Assembly: GCF_900250075.1 (NCBI RefSeq)
Contig: NZ_LT977072.1
Span: 273,079-337,078 of the forward strand
Source of the DNA: Cupriavidus taiwanensis
Lineage (GTDB): Bacteria; Pseudomonadota; Gammaproteobacteria; Burkholderiales; Burkholderiaceae
Direction of reading: 5' to 3'
DNA length: 64,000 nt
Shown: positions 15,304 through 22,614 of the stretch, in pieces
Position numbering within the stretch: position 1 is the first letter of the stretch
How the letters are laid out: each line of letters starts with the position of its first letter
Notes under the pieces: model-generated
What the model was told of the DNA's origin: nothing
The model's database searches: none
The model's input: only the letters and a program-made list of their open reading frames with translations
Made by a program: the position numbers and the translations under genes

Positions 15304-16903
15304 CAGCTTGCTGACAAAGCCTCCCACTTTGCGGGAGGCTTTGTTCATAATGGCGTGATGCTCAAGACGCCTGCTCCTTACCAGCACGAGCTGGAGATGG
15401 TGACGCTGGAATCGTTAGTGCCAGCCGATCACCTGCTTCGCAAGATCGATGCTGCGGTCGATTTCGAGTTCATCCGGGCCAAGGTCGCGCACCTGTACTG
15501 CGCCGATAACGGTCGCCCGGCGCTCGATCCGGTGGTGATGTTCAAGCTGCTGTTCATTGGCTACCTGTTCGGGGTGCGCAGTGAGCGGCAACTGATGCGC
15601 GAAGTGCAGGTCAACGTCGCCTATCGCTGGTTTGCCGGCTTCCGGCTGACCGACAAGGTGCCGGACGCGTCGACCTTCTCGCAGAACCGCCGCCGGCGTT
15701 ATACCGACACCACGGTGTATCAGGAGATCTTCGACGAGGTCGTGCGTCAGGCGATGGGGCACGGCATGGTTGATGGCCGGGTGCTGTACACCGACAGCAC
15801 CCATTTGAAGGCCAGCGCCAACAAGAACAAGTTTGACGTGGTGCAGGTCGAGCAGACGCCGTCTGCCTACCTGGCAGAACTGGATGCTGCGGTCGATGCG
15901 GACCGTGCCGCGCATGGTAAGAAGCCGCTCAAGCGCGATAACGATGGTGATGGGCAAGCCGGCGGCAAGCCCCACACCAAGGAGACCAAGGTCAGCCGCA
16001 CCGACCCGGACAGCGGCTACATGGTGCGCGACGACAAGCCCACGGGCTTCTTCTATCTGGACCACCGCACGGTCGACGCCAAGCACGCCATCATCACCGA
16101 CACCCACGTCACGCCGGCCTCGGTGCACGACAGTCAGCCATATCTGGCGCGGCTGGACCGGCAGCGCGAACGCTTCGGCTTTGATGTGCGGGCCGTTGGC
16201 CTGGATGCCGGCTACTTCACGCCGATGGTGTGTCACGGCCTGGAGAGCCGCCGCATTGACGGGGTGATGGGCTACCGCACACCGAACCACAAGCCCGGCA
16301 CCTTCTACAAGCGGGAGTACGAGTACGACCGCTATCGCGATGTCTACGTCTGCCCGCGCGGGCAGGAACTGCCCTACAGCACGACCAACCGGGTGGGCTA
16401 CCGGGAGTACAAATCAGACCCGAAGCAGTGCCGGCAGTGCGAGGTGCGCCCGCAATGCACGAACAGCCAAAACGCGATCAAGGTGGTGGTGCGCCACGTG
16501 TGGGAGCGCGACAAGGAGCGGGTCGATGCGCGGCGCCACACCGCCTGGGGCAAGAAAATCTATGCCCGGCGCAAGGAGACGGTCGAGCGCAGCTTCGCCG
16601 ATGCCAAGCAGTTGCACGGGCACCGCTATGCGCGCATGCGCGGCTTGCGCAAGGTGGCCGAGCAATGCCTGCTGGCCGCGGCGGCGCAGAACATCAAGAA
16701 GATCGCGCTGGTGCTGGCGCGCCTTTTTATGCGTCTTTGGTGGCTGATGCCGACCCAATCCGAGCTTCACAGTTCGTTCGGGGGCCGATTCCGGATCATT
16801 CCGCAACGCCGGCCGATGCTGCGGCGGGCTGTCTGAGCGGACCTGGCCACCAAAAACAAAACCCCACACTCCGAAAAATGTGGGGTTCGTCAGCAATCTG
16901 AAG
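15301..16903 (+). mobile_element. IS1182-family insertion sequence
   Basis: The ends are inverted repeats: CTTCAGCTTGCTGACAAAGCC at the left (15301-15321), against its inverse complement with four changes at the right (about 16883-16903). It holds one transposase gene and a hairpin at each end (AAAGCCTCCC/GGGAGGCTTT and ACCCCACA/TGTGGGGT). It is flanked by direct copies of the palindrome CCCAGCAATCGCTGGG. Members of this family are known to prefer palindromes and make variable target duplications. The exact ends are ambiguous by about 3-6 bases because the target and ends share CTTC/GAAG. Confidence 0.85.
15358..16836 (+). CDS. IS1182-family DDE transposase
   Basis: This is a 492-residue transposase, complete in length. 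The N-terminal domain has LVPADHLLRKIDAAVDF and MFKLLFIGYLFGVRSERQL. Catalytic-core landmarks are VLYTDSTHLKASANKNKF (first Asp), VRAVGLDAGYFTP (second Asp) and ETVERSFADAKQLHGHRYAR (Glu), with a zinc-binding CRQCEVRPQC insert. The ATG at 15358 is preferred over the GTG one codon earlier. It is intact, so the element may still be active. Confidence 0.92.
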   Translation: MLKTPAPYQHELEMVTLESLVPADHLLRKIDAAVDFEFIRAKVAHLYCADNGRPALDPVVMFKLLFIGYLFGVRSERQLMREVQVNVAYRWFAGFRLTDKVPDASTFSQNRRRRYTDTTVYQEIFDEVVRQAMGHGMVDGRVLYTDSTHLKASANKNKFDVVQVEQTPSAYLAELDAAVDADRAAHGKKPLKRDNDGDGQAGGKPHTKETKVSRTDPDSGYMVRDDKPTGFFYLDHRTVDAKHAIITDTHVTPASVHDSQPYLARLDRQRERFGFDVRAVGLDAGYFTPMVCHGLESRRIDGVMGYRTPNHKPGTFYKREYEYDRYRDVYVCPRGQELPYSTTNRVGYREYKSDPKQCRQCEVRPQCTNSQNAIKVVVRHVWERDKERVDARRHTAWGKKIYARRKETVERSFADAKQLHGHRYARMRGLRKVAEQCLLAAAAQNIKKIALVLARLFMRLWWLMPTQSELHSSFGGRFRIIPQRRPMLRRAV

Positions 16904-16942
16904 CCCAGCAATCGCTGGGCTTCTTGTTAAGGGTTGGCGCGC

Positions 16943-17152
16943 TCAATGCAGCGTCGGCGCAAGGCAGTAGTCGAGGGCGGAATCGAAAGACAGCAGCCGA
17001 TCGAGGAACGTCATGCTTCCCGACGGATCACGGCGATACACATCAAAGAACTGCGCTTCCGACTGGCCGGCCGTGACGTCAGTCGCGGCCGAGCTGCGCA
17101 TCGCGTGGATATGCAGCTTGTTGACGATGGCGGTGAATCCCTTCTGTGGCAT
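16943..17152 (-). CDS. Small hypothetical protein in primase/SSB region
   Basis: This encodes 69 residues from the ATG at 17152 with the ribosome-binding site AGGAG. The sequence MPQKGFTAIVNKLHIHAM, then AQFFDVYRRDP and DRLLSFDSALDY, shows no known motif and no membrane segment. It is the last gene of the leftward housekeeping block. The right-hand copy of the IS-duplicated palindrome follows 20 bases after its stop but now lacks the T-run it had before the insertion. Two perfect hairpins precede it (17171-17213). Confidence 0.5.
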   Translation of the reverse strand: MPQKGFTAIVNKLHIHAMRSSAATDVTAGQSEAQFFDVYRRDPSGSMTFLDRLLSFDSALDYCLAPTLH

Positions 17153-17170
17153 TGTCAATCTCCTGAGAGA

Positions 17171-17213
17171 GCCTGCCACGGGGGTGCTCCCCCTGTGGGA
17201 AGGACCCACAGGG
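17171..17213 (-). promoter_or_regulatory. Leader hairpins before the 69-residue gene
   Basis: GGGGG-TGCT-CCCCC (about 17180-17193) overlaps CCCTGTGGG/CCCACAGGG (17191-17199 and 17205-17213). These alternative, mutually exclusive hairpins lie 28-61 bases before the start at 17152. Confidence 0.45.
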
Positions 17214-17252
17214 CAGAGGTTAAGTACGGCGCCACGAGAGGTGGCGATTAAG

Positions 17253-18326
17253 TCAGGCTGCGATCGCCTGGCAAGACATACGGCGCAACTGGTATTCGGT
17301 GCGCCATTGATCGCAGAAGTCAGTGCCCCGGACTTTGGGGCGATGCATTACGGTACGCAGCCCGGCAGCGCGCAAGCGCTTGTCCAGCTTCAATGCGTCA
17401 GCCATGCCTGGCGATTTTCCAGTCGCTGGGTCAATCTGGTCGAAATCCGCAAAGATGTGGACCGTGTGAATGCCCAGGCCTGGGGGTATCTCGAACTGGC
17501 TAAGCAACACGCGATTCAGACAATTCCAGGTCGGCACGCCAAAAAGCATGTAGGCTGCATATGCATTCTCCAGACCTTCGGCCACGCCCACTTCGCCGGC
17601 GCGTGGCGACATTAGCCGCACCGCACCACCGGAAACCGGCAAGGCCGACACATCGTTGCGCTTGGAAGGCAGGATTTCTCCATCCTCCGCGACAATCAAT
17701 GCCTTGGCAGGGGCCGAAGGGTCCAACGAGGTACGATGCACCGTTGCCATGCGCCCATCCGGTAGCGTGAACTTCGCAAGGATTGTTGGATAGCGGCCGA
17801 TGATCTGACCGTCATGCCAGTAATCCTGCATCGCAAGACGCAGCGCGCTTGGCTTTGGTGCCCGCAGGCCTGGCACGCGTGCAGCGAGATACCGCATGGC
17901 GTGATCCCCAGGCGACAGCTCCGTTGCGGCGTTCCACTTCCTGGCGATGCGGCGCAGCTTTGCTGCCGAGTCATTGATCTTGTGACGAGGCGCTGGACCT
18001 CGCATTGCGCTAGCCTCGATCGGAAGGGCTGGCCCACCATTCAGTTCCAGCAGCAGCTGTCGATACGACAAGCCGGTGAAGCAGCGTACGAGCTCCAGGC
18101 CGTCGCCAGCTTTCGGACTTCCTGCATTGCACTTGCGGCACACCCAGTCGCCGCGGCCGCGCTTGTTGTCATACGTGAAACGGTCGTGGCCACCGCAGAG
18201 GGGGCAGGGACCGGGGCGGCCCTGCCAGAAGCTGTCCGTCAGGACTTCCGCTGGCAGATAACGCCTGAGCAGACCTTCCCATTGAGCGGGCGTCCAGCTT
18301 CCAACAATGTCACTCAGATATTTCAT
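17253..18326 (-). CDS. Primase-like protein (zinc-binding plus Toprim domain)
   Basis: This encodes 357 residues from the ATG at 18326, preceded by GGAG. The N-terminal zinc ribbon is CPLCGGHDRF then WVCRKCNAG (Cys at about 41, 44, 64 and 67), as in phage/plasmid primase-helicases (TraC- and P4-alpha-like). The Toprim core shows VGVAEGLENAYAA (about residue 252) and VHIFADFDQID (about 297). No helicase domain is attached. It probably makes primers on the incoming single strand or at the origin. It has its own weak promoter with leader element copy D, and it follows the SSB operon. Confidence 0.8.
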   Translation of the reverse strand: MKYLSDIVGSWTPAQWEGLLRRYLPAEVLTDSFWQGRPGPCPLCGGHDRFTYDNKRGRGDWVCRKCNAGSPKAGDGLELVRCFTGLSYRQLLLELNGGPALPIEASAMRGPAPRHKINDSAAKLRRIARKWNAATELSPGDHAMRYLAARVPGLRAPKPSALRLAMQDYWHDGQIIGRYPTILAKFTLPDGRMATVHRTSLDPSAPAKALIVAEDGEILPSKRNDVSALPVSGGAVRLMSPRAGEVGVAEGLENAYAAYMLFGVPTWNCLNRVLLSQFEIPPGLGIHTVHIFADFDQIDPATGKSPGMADALKLDKRLRAAGLRTVMHRPKVRGTDFCDQWRTEYQLRRMSCQAIAA

Positions 18327-18352
18327 GGGATGGCTCCGTAATGGGAGGATGG

Positions 18353-18390
18353 GTCGATGCCTGAGACAGGCGTGAAGACGCTTGCTCAAA
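18353..18390 (-). promoter_or_regulatory. Repeated stem-loop/ATCGAC leader element (copy D)
   Basis: On the minus strand the stem-loop GCCTG-TCT-CAGGC (18359-18371) is followed directly by ATCGAC (18353-18358), 27 bases from the primase start. A -10-like TTTGAG sits at the expected 13-base distance (18385-18390), but the promoter match is weak. The stem sequence differs from all other copies yet pairs fully. Confidence 0.5.
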
Positions 18391-18581
18391 GGACATCCCG
18401 GCGTTGGCCAGAAGGTCGTTTCAGCATGGCGAGGGGAGAATGTCGGCGGGATCGCCGCGGAAGGAGAACTGCGACCGCCGAAGCGATCGCAGTTGTGAAG
18501 GCAGAGTTCAGCTGGCTGATGCGGGTAGGAGATCAGCAGCCGTTACACCAGAACGGGATGCCGTCCAGTGCTTACTCAAGA

Positions 18582-19109
18582 TTAGAACGGAATATCGTCG
18601 TCCATATCCTCGAAGCCGTTCGACGCCGGCTGCTGCGGACGGCGCGCGGCGCCACCCTGCTGGCCGCCACCGCCCTGCGCGCCACGGCCGCTGCCATAGC
18701 CGCCGCCCGAAGATTCACGCTGATAACCGCCGCCCCCGTGGCCGCCTTCATCGCCGCCGCTGTCGCCGCCGCCCTGGCGCGAACCCAGCATCTGCATCTG
18801 GTCGGCGACGATCTCGGTGGAGTACTTGTCCTGGCCGGACTGATCCTGCCACTTTCGGGTGCGGATGCGGCCTTCGATATAGACCGATGAGCCCTTGCGC
18901 AGGTACTGGGCGGCGATCTCGGCCACCTTGCCGAACATCGCTACACGATGCCACTCGGTGGCTTCCTTCATCTCGCCGGACGGCTTGTCCTTGTAGCGAT
19001 CAGTGGTGGCAATGCGAATGTTGGTGACCGCATCGCCGCTGGGCATGTATCGGGTTTCCGGGTCTGCACCCAGGTTGCCCACGAGGATGACCTTGTTTAC
19101 GGATGCCAT
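18582..19109 (-). CDS. ssb: Single-stranded DNA-binding protein
   Basis: This 175-residue SSB has an N-terminal OB fold ([21 protein letters not shown], then [22 protein letters not shown] and [18 protein letters not shown]), a Gly-rich spacer and the acidic partner-binding tip DDDIPF. It coats single-stranded DNA during replication and conjugative entry. The ribosome-binding site GGAAGGA precedes the ATG at 19109. It is the fourth gene of a leftward operon starting at 20747. An SSB beside a primase is typical of plasmid leading regions. Confidence 0.95.
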   Translation of the reverse strand: MASVNKVILVGNLGADPETRYMPSGDAVTNIRIATTDRYKDKPSGEMKEATEWHRVAMFGKVAEIAAQYLRKGSSVYIEGRIRTRKWQDQSGQDKYSTEIVADQMQMLGSRQGGGDSGGDEGGHGGGGYQRESSGGGYGSGRGAQGGGGQQGGAARRPQQPASNGFEDMDDDIPF

Positions 19110-19121
19110 GATCCTTCCAAT

Positions 19122-19913
19122 TCAATGTACGAGGTTAATTGACCAGACCCAACGATCCCAGAGCTTTTGCACTCCGGTCGCGCGGTCCATGATGGGTGCA
19201 CCGCTCTTCTTGTCGAAGGCAGGCACTTTTTCCCGATGCAGTCTCCTGACGGCAATCCGGTCCCCCAGCTTGCAACGAGCGTCGGCCAGCGCATCCTTAA
19301 GGCCTTCGCCTTGAAGGATCTTCTCGCCGGTGGCCGTTGAAAGCTTCAGCGCGAACGACGTGTAGGAACGAGGCCCGCCCGCCTTTCGGTTAGGGAATGT
19401 CATTTCGCCCCACTCGAGCAGCTCACCCACGGTGTAGGTTTGAGAGGAGGCCTGCGCCGGCGCAGCACTTCCGGAGCCGCTGCTGGCCACCTCCTGTCGA
19501 CCACCACCCTCCGCACTCGGCGCGGAACGAGTCGGCCGCTCGCGGAGGCGGAGCTCCGGCTCCACAGCAGCTTGCGAAGGCCCCTGGGAATCAGGCGGGT
19601 TGCCGTCCTGAATGACGCTCGCAGCAACGTGTTCCAGCGACATGTCCACATGCTCGCTGACCTTTTTCCACCGGGGGAAGACTTCAGGCAGCAGCTTATC
19701 GCCATACGGGGTGCGTTGGAGCCGGTGTTCGAACACACCAACGAAGTGAACCACGCGATCACATTCCTTCCGAAGCAGATGCGGGACACCGTGAACATAG
19801 AACTGCCGTTCGTTCGGGTCCCCTCTCCCAACGGGAATCGGATCGGTGCTGTCCCCTCGTTGCTCAGGGTTCAGGACTGCGGCAACGCGCTTGATGAGGT
19901 TGAGCCAGGACAT
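19122..19913 (-). CDS. Hypothetical protein with relaxase/primase-type C-terminal domain
   Basis: This encodes 263 residues from the ATG at 19913. The N-terminal half (MSWLNLIKRVAAVLNPEQRG, then FPRWKKVSEHVDMSLEHV) is unrecognised and is followed by a disordered Pro/Ser/Ala linker. The C-terminal 90 residues (YTVGELLEWGEMTFPNRKAGG, then TGEKILQGEGLKDALADARCKLGDRIAVRRL) resemble the small beta-rich domain found at the ends of many plasmid relaxases and TraC-like primases (G-x-DL-x-AL, then GDRI). It could help tether primase or relaxase. It starts 2 bases after the previous stop, within the SSB operon. Confidence 0.5.
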   Translation of the reverse strand: MSWLNLIKRVAAVLNPEQRGDSTDPIPVGRGDPNERQFYVHGVPHLLRKECDRVVHFVGVFEHRLQRTPYGDKLLPEVFPRWKKVSEHVDMSLEHVAASVIQDGNPPDSQGPSQAAVEPELRLRERPTRSAPSAEGGGRQEVASSGSGSAAPAQASSQTYTVGELLEWGEMTFPNRKAGGPRSYTSFALKLSTATGEKILQGEGLKDALADARCKLGDRIAVRRLHREKVPAFDKKSGAPIMDRATGVQKLWDRWVWSINLVH

Positions 19914-19915
19914 GA

Positions 19916-20344
19916 TCAGAGAAGTGAGCCGCAGCACAAGCGACGGACCGCTTCAAGGTCCTCGCGCAGGCGGCGGTGGTTCAGAATCACGTCTTGCAGC
20001 GTCTCGGGGTCGACCCCCGATACCGCGCAGACGTACGTGTAGGGCAGTGCGCCGTTCCAGTATCCAAAGATCCAGCCCAGCGTCATGGAGTACTCCTCCC
20101 GGTCGAGCGTGCGATTGCGCATGCGGGCACGCAGCATCTCGGCGCAATCGATCAGGGACTCGGGCATGTTGTCGCCGCGCCTGCTGTCGCAGGCCAGGCT
20201 GATCAGGGCGTCGACCATTTTCTCCCGCACCGACTCGCTCCAGAGGGACGGGTCAGGCAAGGGGTCGAGCTTGGGGGGCGGCACCTCGATAGCGGCTGCT
20301 TCACCGAAGAAGTCCAGCTGCCATCCGGCGGTTGTGGTTTCCAT
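19916..20344 (-). CDS. Hypothetical protein in SSB operon
   Basis: This encodes 142 residues from the ATG at 20344 with GGAG before it. It starts METTTAGWQLDFFGEAAAIEVPPP and carries WSESVREKMVDALISLACDS and MTLGWIFGYWNGALPYTYVCAVSGVDPE. The second half looks like a compact helical domain. There is no signal peptide and no known family. It sits two bases before the next gene in the operon. A 9-base-arm hairpin (20384-20402) lies in its leader. Confidence 0.5.
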   Translation of the reverse strand: METTTAGWQLDFFGEAAAIEVPPPKLDPLPDPSLWSESVREKMVDALISLACDSRRGDNMPESLIDCAEMLRARMRNRTLDREEYSMTLGWIFGYWNGALPYTYVCAVSGVDPETLQDVILNHRRLREDLEAVRRLCCGSLL

Positions 20345-20383
20345 GATGGTCTCCGGGTAGGCACCCGACAGACCCACCTGGCG

Positions 20384-20402
20384 GCGGGTATCGGATACCC
20401 GC
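20384..20402 (-). promoter_or_regulatory. Leader hairpin before the 142-residue gene
   Basis: GCGGGTATC (20384-20392) and GATACCCGC (20394-20402) form a perfect inverted repeat with a one-base centre, 40 bases before the start codon. Confidence 0.5.
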
Positions 20403-20441
20403 GACAGGTGAAAAGCGCCGCCCAGAGGGGCGGCATGGGAA

Positions 20442-20747
20442 TTAGGAGCGGTCGTGCGTTCCTGTCCGGCGAATAGGCGTTACCACAGCCGAGCGCTCGT
20501 ACTGGCGCTCGGGCTCCGGCATCTCCTCAGCTTCGGGCTTCAACTTGGACAGGTTGTCCGGCATCGAAACCTTCGGTGCAGCGGGAATTGCTTTGGACCA
20601 GGCCACACCCCTGTGATACAGGAACGAGAGCCCGACGACGGTCACAAAAGCACCGACGATGAACGACTGCGAGGCCACATACAGCACCATGCAGAACATA
20701 AAGAGTTGGAACGGACGCTTGATGAGGTTCGTGACAAAGGATTCCAC
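20442..20747 (-). CDS. Small membrane protein, first gene of SSB operon
   Basis: This encodes 101 residues with a GTG start at 20747. The GTG is chosen because GGAG lies 7 bases before it and no in-frame ATG fits. Two hydrophobic segments, LFMFCMVLYVASQSFIVGAFVTVVGLSFLY (read as a hairpin around residues 14-45), are followed by an acidic/basic cytoplasmic tail (LKPEAEEMPEPERQYERS). The function is unknown. Its leader carries CCTGGC-GGAT-GCCAGG (20779-20794), and copy G of the stem-loop element lies 197 bases upstream. Confidence 0.5.
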   Translation of the reverse strand: MESFVTNLIKRPFQLFMFCMVLYVASQSFIVGAFVTVVGLSFLYHRGVAWSKAIPAAPKVSMPDNLSKLKPEAEEMPEPERQYERSAVVTPIRRTGTHDRS

Positions 20748-20943
20748 GGTTTCTCTCCAGAAACAAAAAAAGGGAATTCCTGGCGGATGCCAGGCGATTA
20801 TTCGATGCTCGGGCGAGCAAGGAATCTCTGGAGGGAAGCTGCAGCGCTTCAACGTACTTGCGTCATGCGGTAGTGCATGGCGAAAGCACGCTGGCGGGGA
20901 TGAGGGGCTGCTGCAATGGAGCGCTAGGTAACCCTAGGCTCAT

Positions 20944-21002
20944 GTCGATGCGTGGTGAACGCTGAAGTCCATCCGATCCTAATTGGACTCTGCTGTCGAC
21001 AA
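20944..21002 (-). promoter_or_regulatory. ssb: SSB-operon promoter with stem-loop/ATCGAC element (copy G)
   Basis: The minus strand shows TTGTCG (20997-21002), TAGGAT (20976-20981), 13 bases, the stem-loop GCGTT-CAC-CACGC (20950-20962; the inner pair is mismatched) and ATCGAC (20944-20949). It would drive the operon ending in ssb. Confidence 0.5.
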
Positions 21003-21030
21003 GCGGCAGAAAGCTCACCAAAAACACCCC

Positions 21031-21393
21031 GCTTTCCGAAAACTTGGCCTGAGCATGCTCATCGTTCGACCTGGCCACCGTACCCGGCGCTCCAGAACCA
21101 GCGCGACACAAACGCACCATGAGGCACCGATATTCGTCTCTTTTATCTCTGATGTAAGCGTTGTTTAATTCGACCCCTCACCTTAGGGGTAAACCTCTAC
21201 ATTTGATCGCCGGCGACGCCGATATGGGCTGCATAAGCAACCAGCTTTCTGCCATCACCGACGAAAGCCACCCCTAAAAGAAGCGCTTTCTCCGGACAAC
21301 GCGGCTGTCTCGTTTCGTAAGCTCCTCGAGTTCACTTGACAACGTTTTTGGGTCGTTACGCTGGTTGTCAGGGTCCATTTCCGAGAGCAAAGA
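21031..21393. promoter_or_regulatory. Divergent control region with transfer-type box and operator
   Basis: GCTTTCCGAAAACTTGG followed by CCTGAGCATGCTCA (21031-21061) closely resembles 40818-40850 between the two transfer operons. Further right CCCCTCACC-TTAGGGG (about 21174-21189) and the promoter TTGACA (21336-21341) occur. The promoter is enclosed by the inverted repeat TGACAAC (21337-21343) and GTTGTCA (21364-21370), 24-57 bases before the coiled-coil gene. No gene is seen in this stretch. Confidence 0.5.
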
Positions 21394-22602
21394 ATGCCGC
21401 AAAGCCAAGACAAGCCCAAAGAGAATCCGGCCGTACAGGCAGACATCGTCAATTTCCCGTTGCAACCCGAAGCTTCACGTGCCGAGTTCGCACTGCGTAG
21501 AGCGCTTGGTGGCGTAGCGGTGAACGAGGATTCGTTCAGCCGGCTACTCCAATGCGTGCGAAACCTGCAGCGGACGAGGGACAAGATTGAGCGGCTACTG
21601 CAAGACCAGGGGGCCGATCTCCAAGTCATGCACGACCATACGACCGAAATTGCAGTCGGTCTGTATGGCGACACCAGAGCCGCACACACACGTGCATGGG
21701 AGATGTTCTATACGATCGCCGAGGAGGTCTTGGGCCTGACACGCAGCCAGGCCCATTTACAGCTGAACCTGTACAGGCGCTTTCTGCAACACAACGGCGC
21801 GCTCACGAAACTGAACATCGGTGAGCTGATGATTCTTCGCCGTAGTGACTACACCGCGGAGGAAATCGACGCCGTGATCGAATTCAAAGAGAACGATCCG
21901 GCGTATCGACGTAAGGATATTCGCGAGTTCGTTGAGCGACTGCGCCGCAAACAGGAGGAAGTCCTCGATGTGCAGTCCAAGCTCGACGTCGCCACAGCCG
22001 AACTGGCGACCACGATCTCGGAGAATGCCGACAAGGACCACGAAATCCGACGTCTCAACACCGAGCTGTCCCGCTTGACGGCCGAGCGCGACACCGACCG
22101 TCTGACGCTTACCCAATTGCGGGAGGAGATGACCAGACAAAACTCCAGTTACAGTGCGCTCGGAATGCAGGTCGCAGACCTGGAGCGGGAGAAGCGCGAG
22201 CTTCAGGAGCGCATCGCATTTGCGAAGGGAAACGTCCGCCCTGAATCAATCGAAGTGCCCATCGTTCCCCCAGGCTATGCCACGTTGGAAGATGCATTGG
22301 CAGCCAAGAACGACGAGCTTACGACCGCCAAGGCCGAGCTGAACAACGTCATTGCTCACCGGCACAGGATTGAAGAAGAGCTAGCCGAACGGACCGCGGT
22401 CCTGGACAAGCGAGCCCGAGCCCATGACGAGCTGGCAAAGCTAGTGGATGCGTTCCGGCAGGCGGTCTCGAGCTTTGCGTCGGCCCAGTTGACGGTGCAG
22501 ATGGCCGGCGACATCTCCGAATTCCGCCCGACCCTGACAGTCCTCGACGGCATCGTCGGACGTCTTCAATCCGAGATTCGCTCTGCGATCAAAGCAAAAT
22601 AG
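21394..22602 (+). CDS. Long coiled-coil protein upstream of FlhDC-like regulator
   Basis: This encodes 402 residues. The first 180 are mixed helical (FALRRALGGVAVNEDSFSRLL, then MFYTIAEEVLGLTRSQAHLQLNLYRRFLQ). From about residue 180 to 340 the heptad-rich segment RLRRKQEEVLDVQSKLDV through LREEMTRQNSSY to AELNNVIAHRHRIEEEL predicts a long coiled coil with a Pro/Gly break at about 285. The architecture is KfrA-like in outline, but no N-terminal HTH is evident, so the family is left open. The next gene starts 13 bases downstream with a good ribosome-binding site, so it is co-expressed with the FlhDC-like protein. The inverted repeat over its promoter suggests autoregulation. Confidence 0.6.
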   Translation: MPQSQDKPKENPAVQADIVNFPLQPEASRAEFALRRALGGVAVNEDSFSRLLQCVRNLQRTRDKIERLLQDQGADLQVMHDHTTEIAVGLYGDTRAAHTRAWEMFYTIAEEVLGLTRSQAHLQLNLYRRFLQHNGALTKLNIGELMILRRSDYTAEEIDAVIEFKENDPAYRRKDIREFVERLRRKQEEVLDVQSKLDVATAELATTISENADKDHEIRRLNTELSRLTAERDTDRLTLTQLREEMTRQNSSYSALGMQVADLEREKRELQERIAFAKGNVRPESIEVPIVPPGYATLEDALAAKNDELTTAKAELNNVIAHRHRIEEELAERTAVLDKRARAHDELAKLVDAFRQAVSSFASAQLTVQMAGDISEFRPTLTVLDGIVGRLQSEIRSAIKAK

Positions 22603-22614
22603 GAGCAACGACCC

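Noticed and set aside
15880-16530. GTCGATGCG words inside the transposase gene
   Set aside because: They encode protein and lack the -10 spacing and the paired stem, so they are not copies of the leader element.
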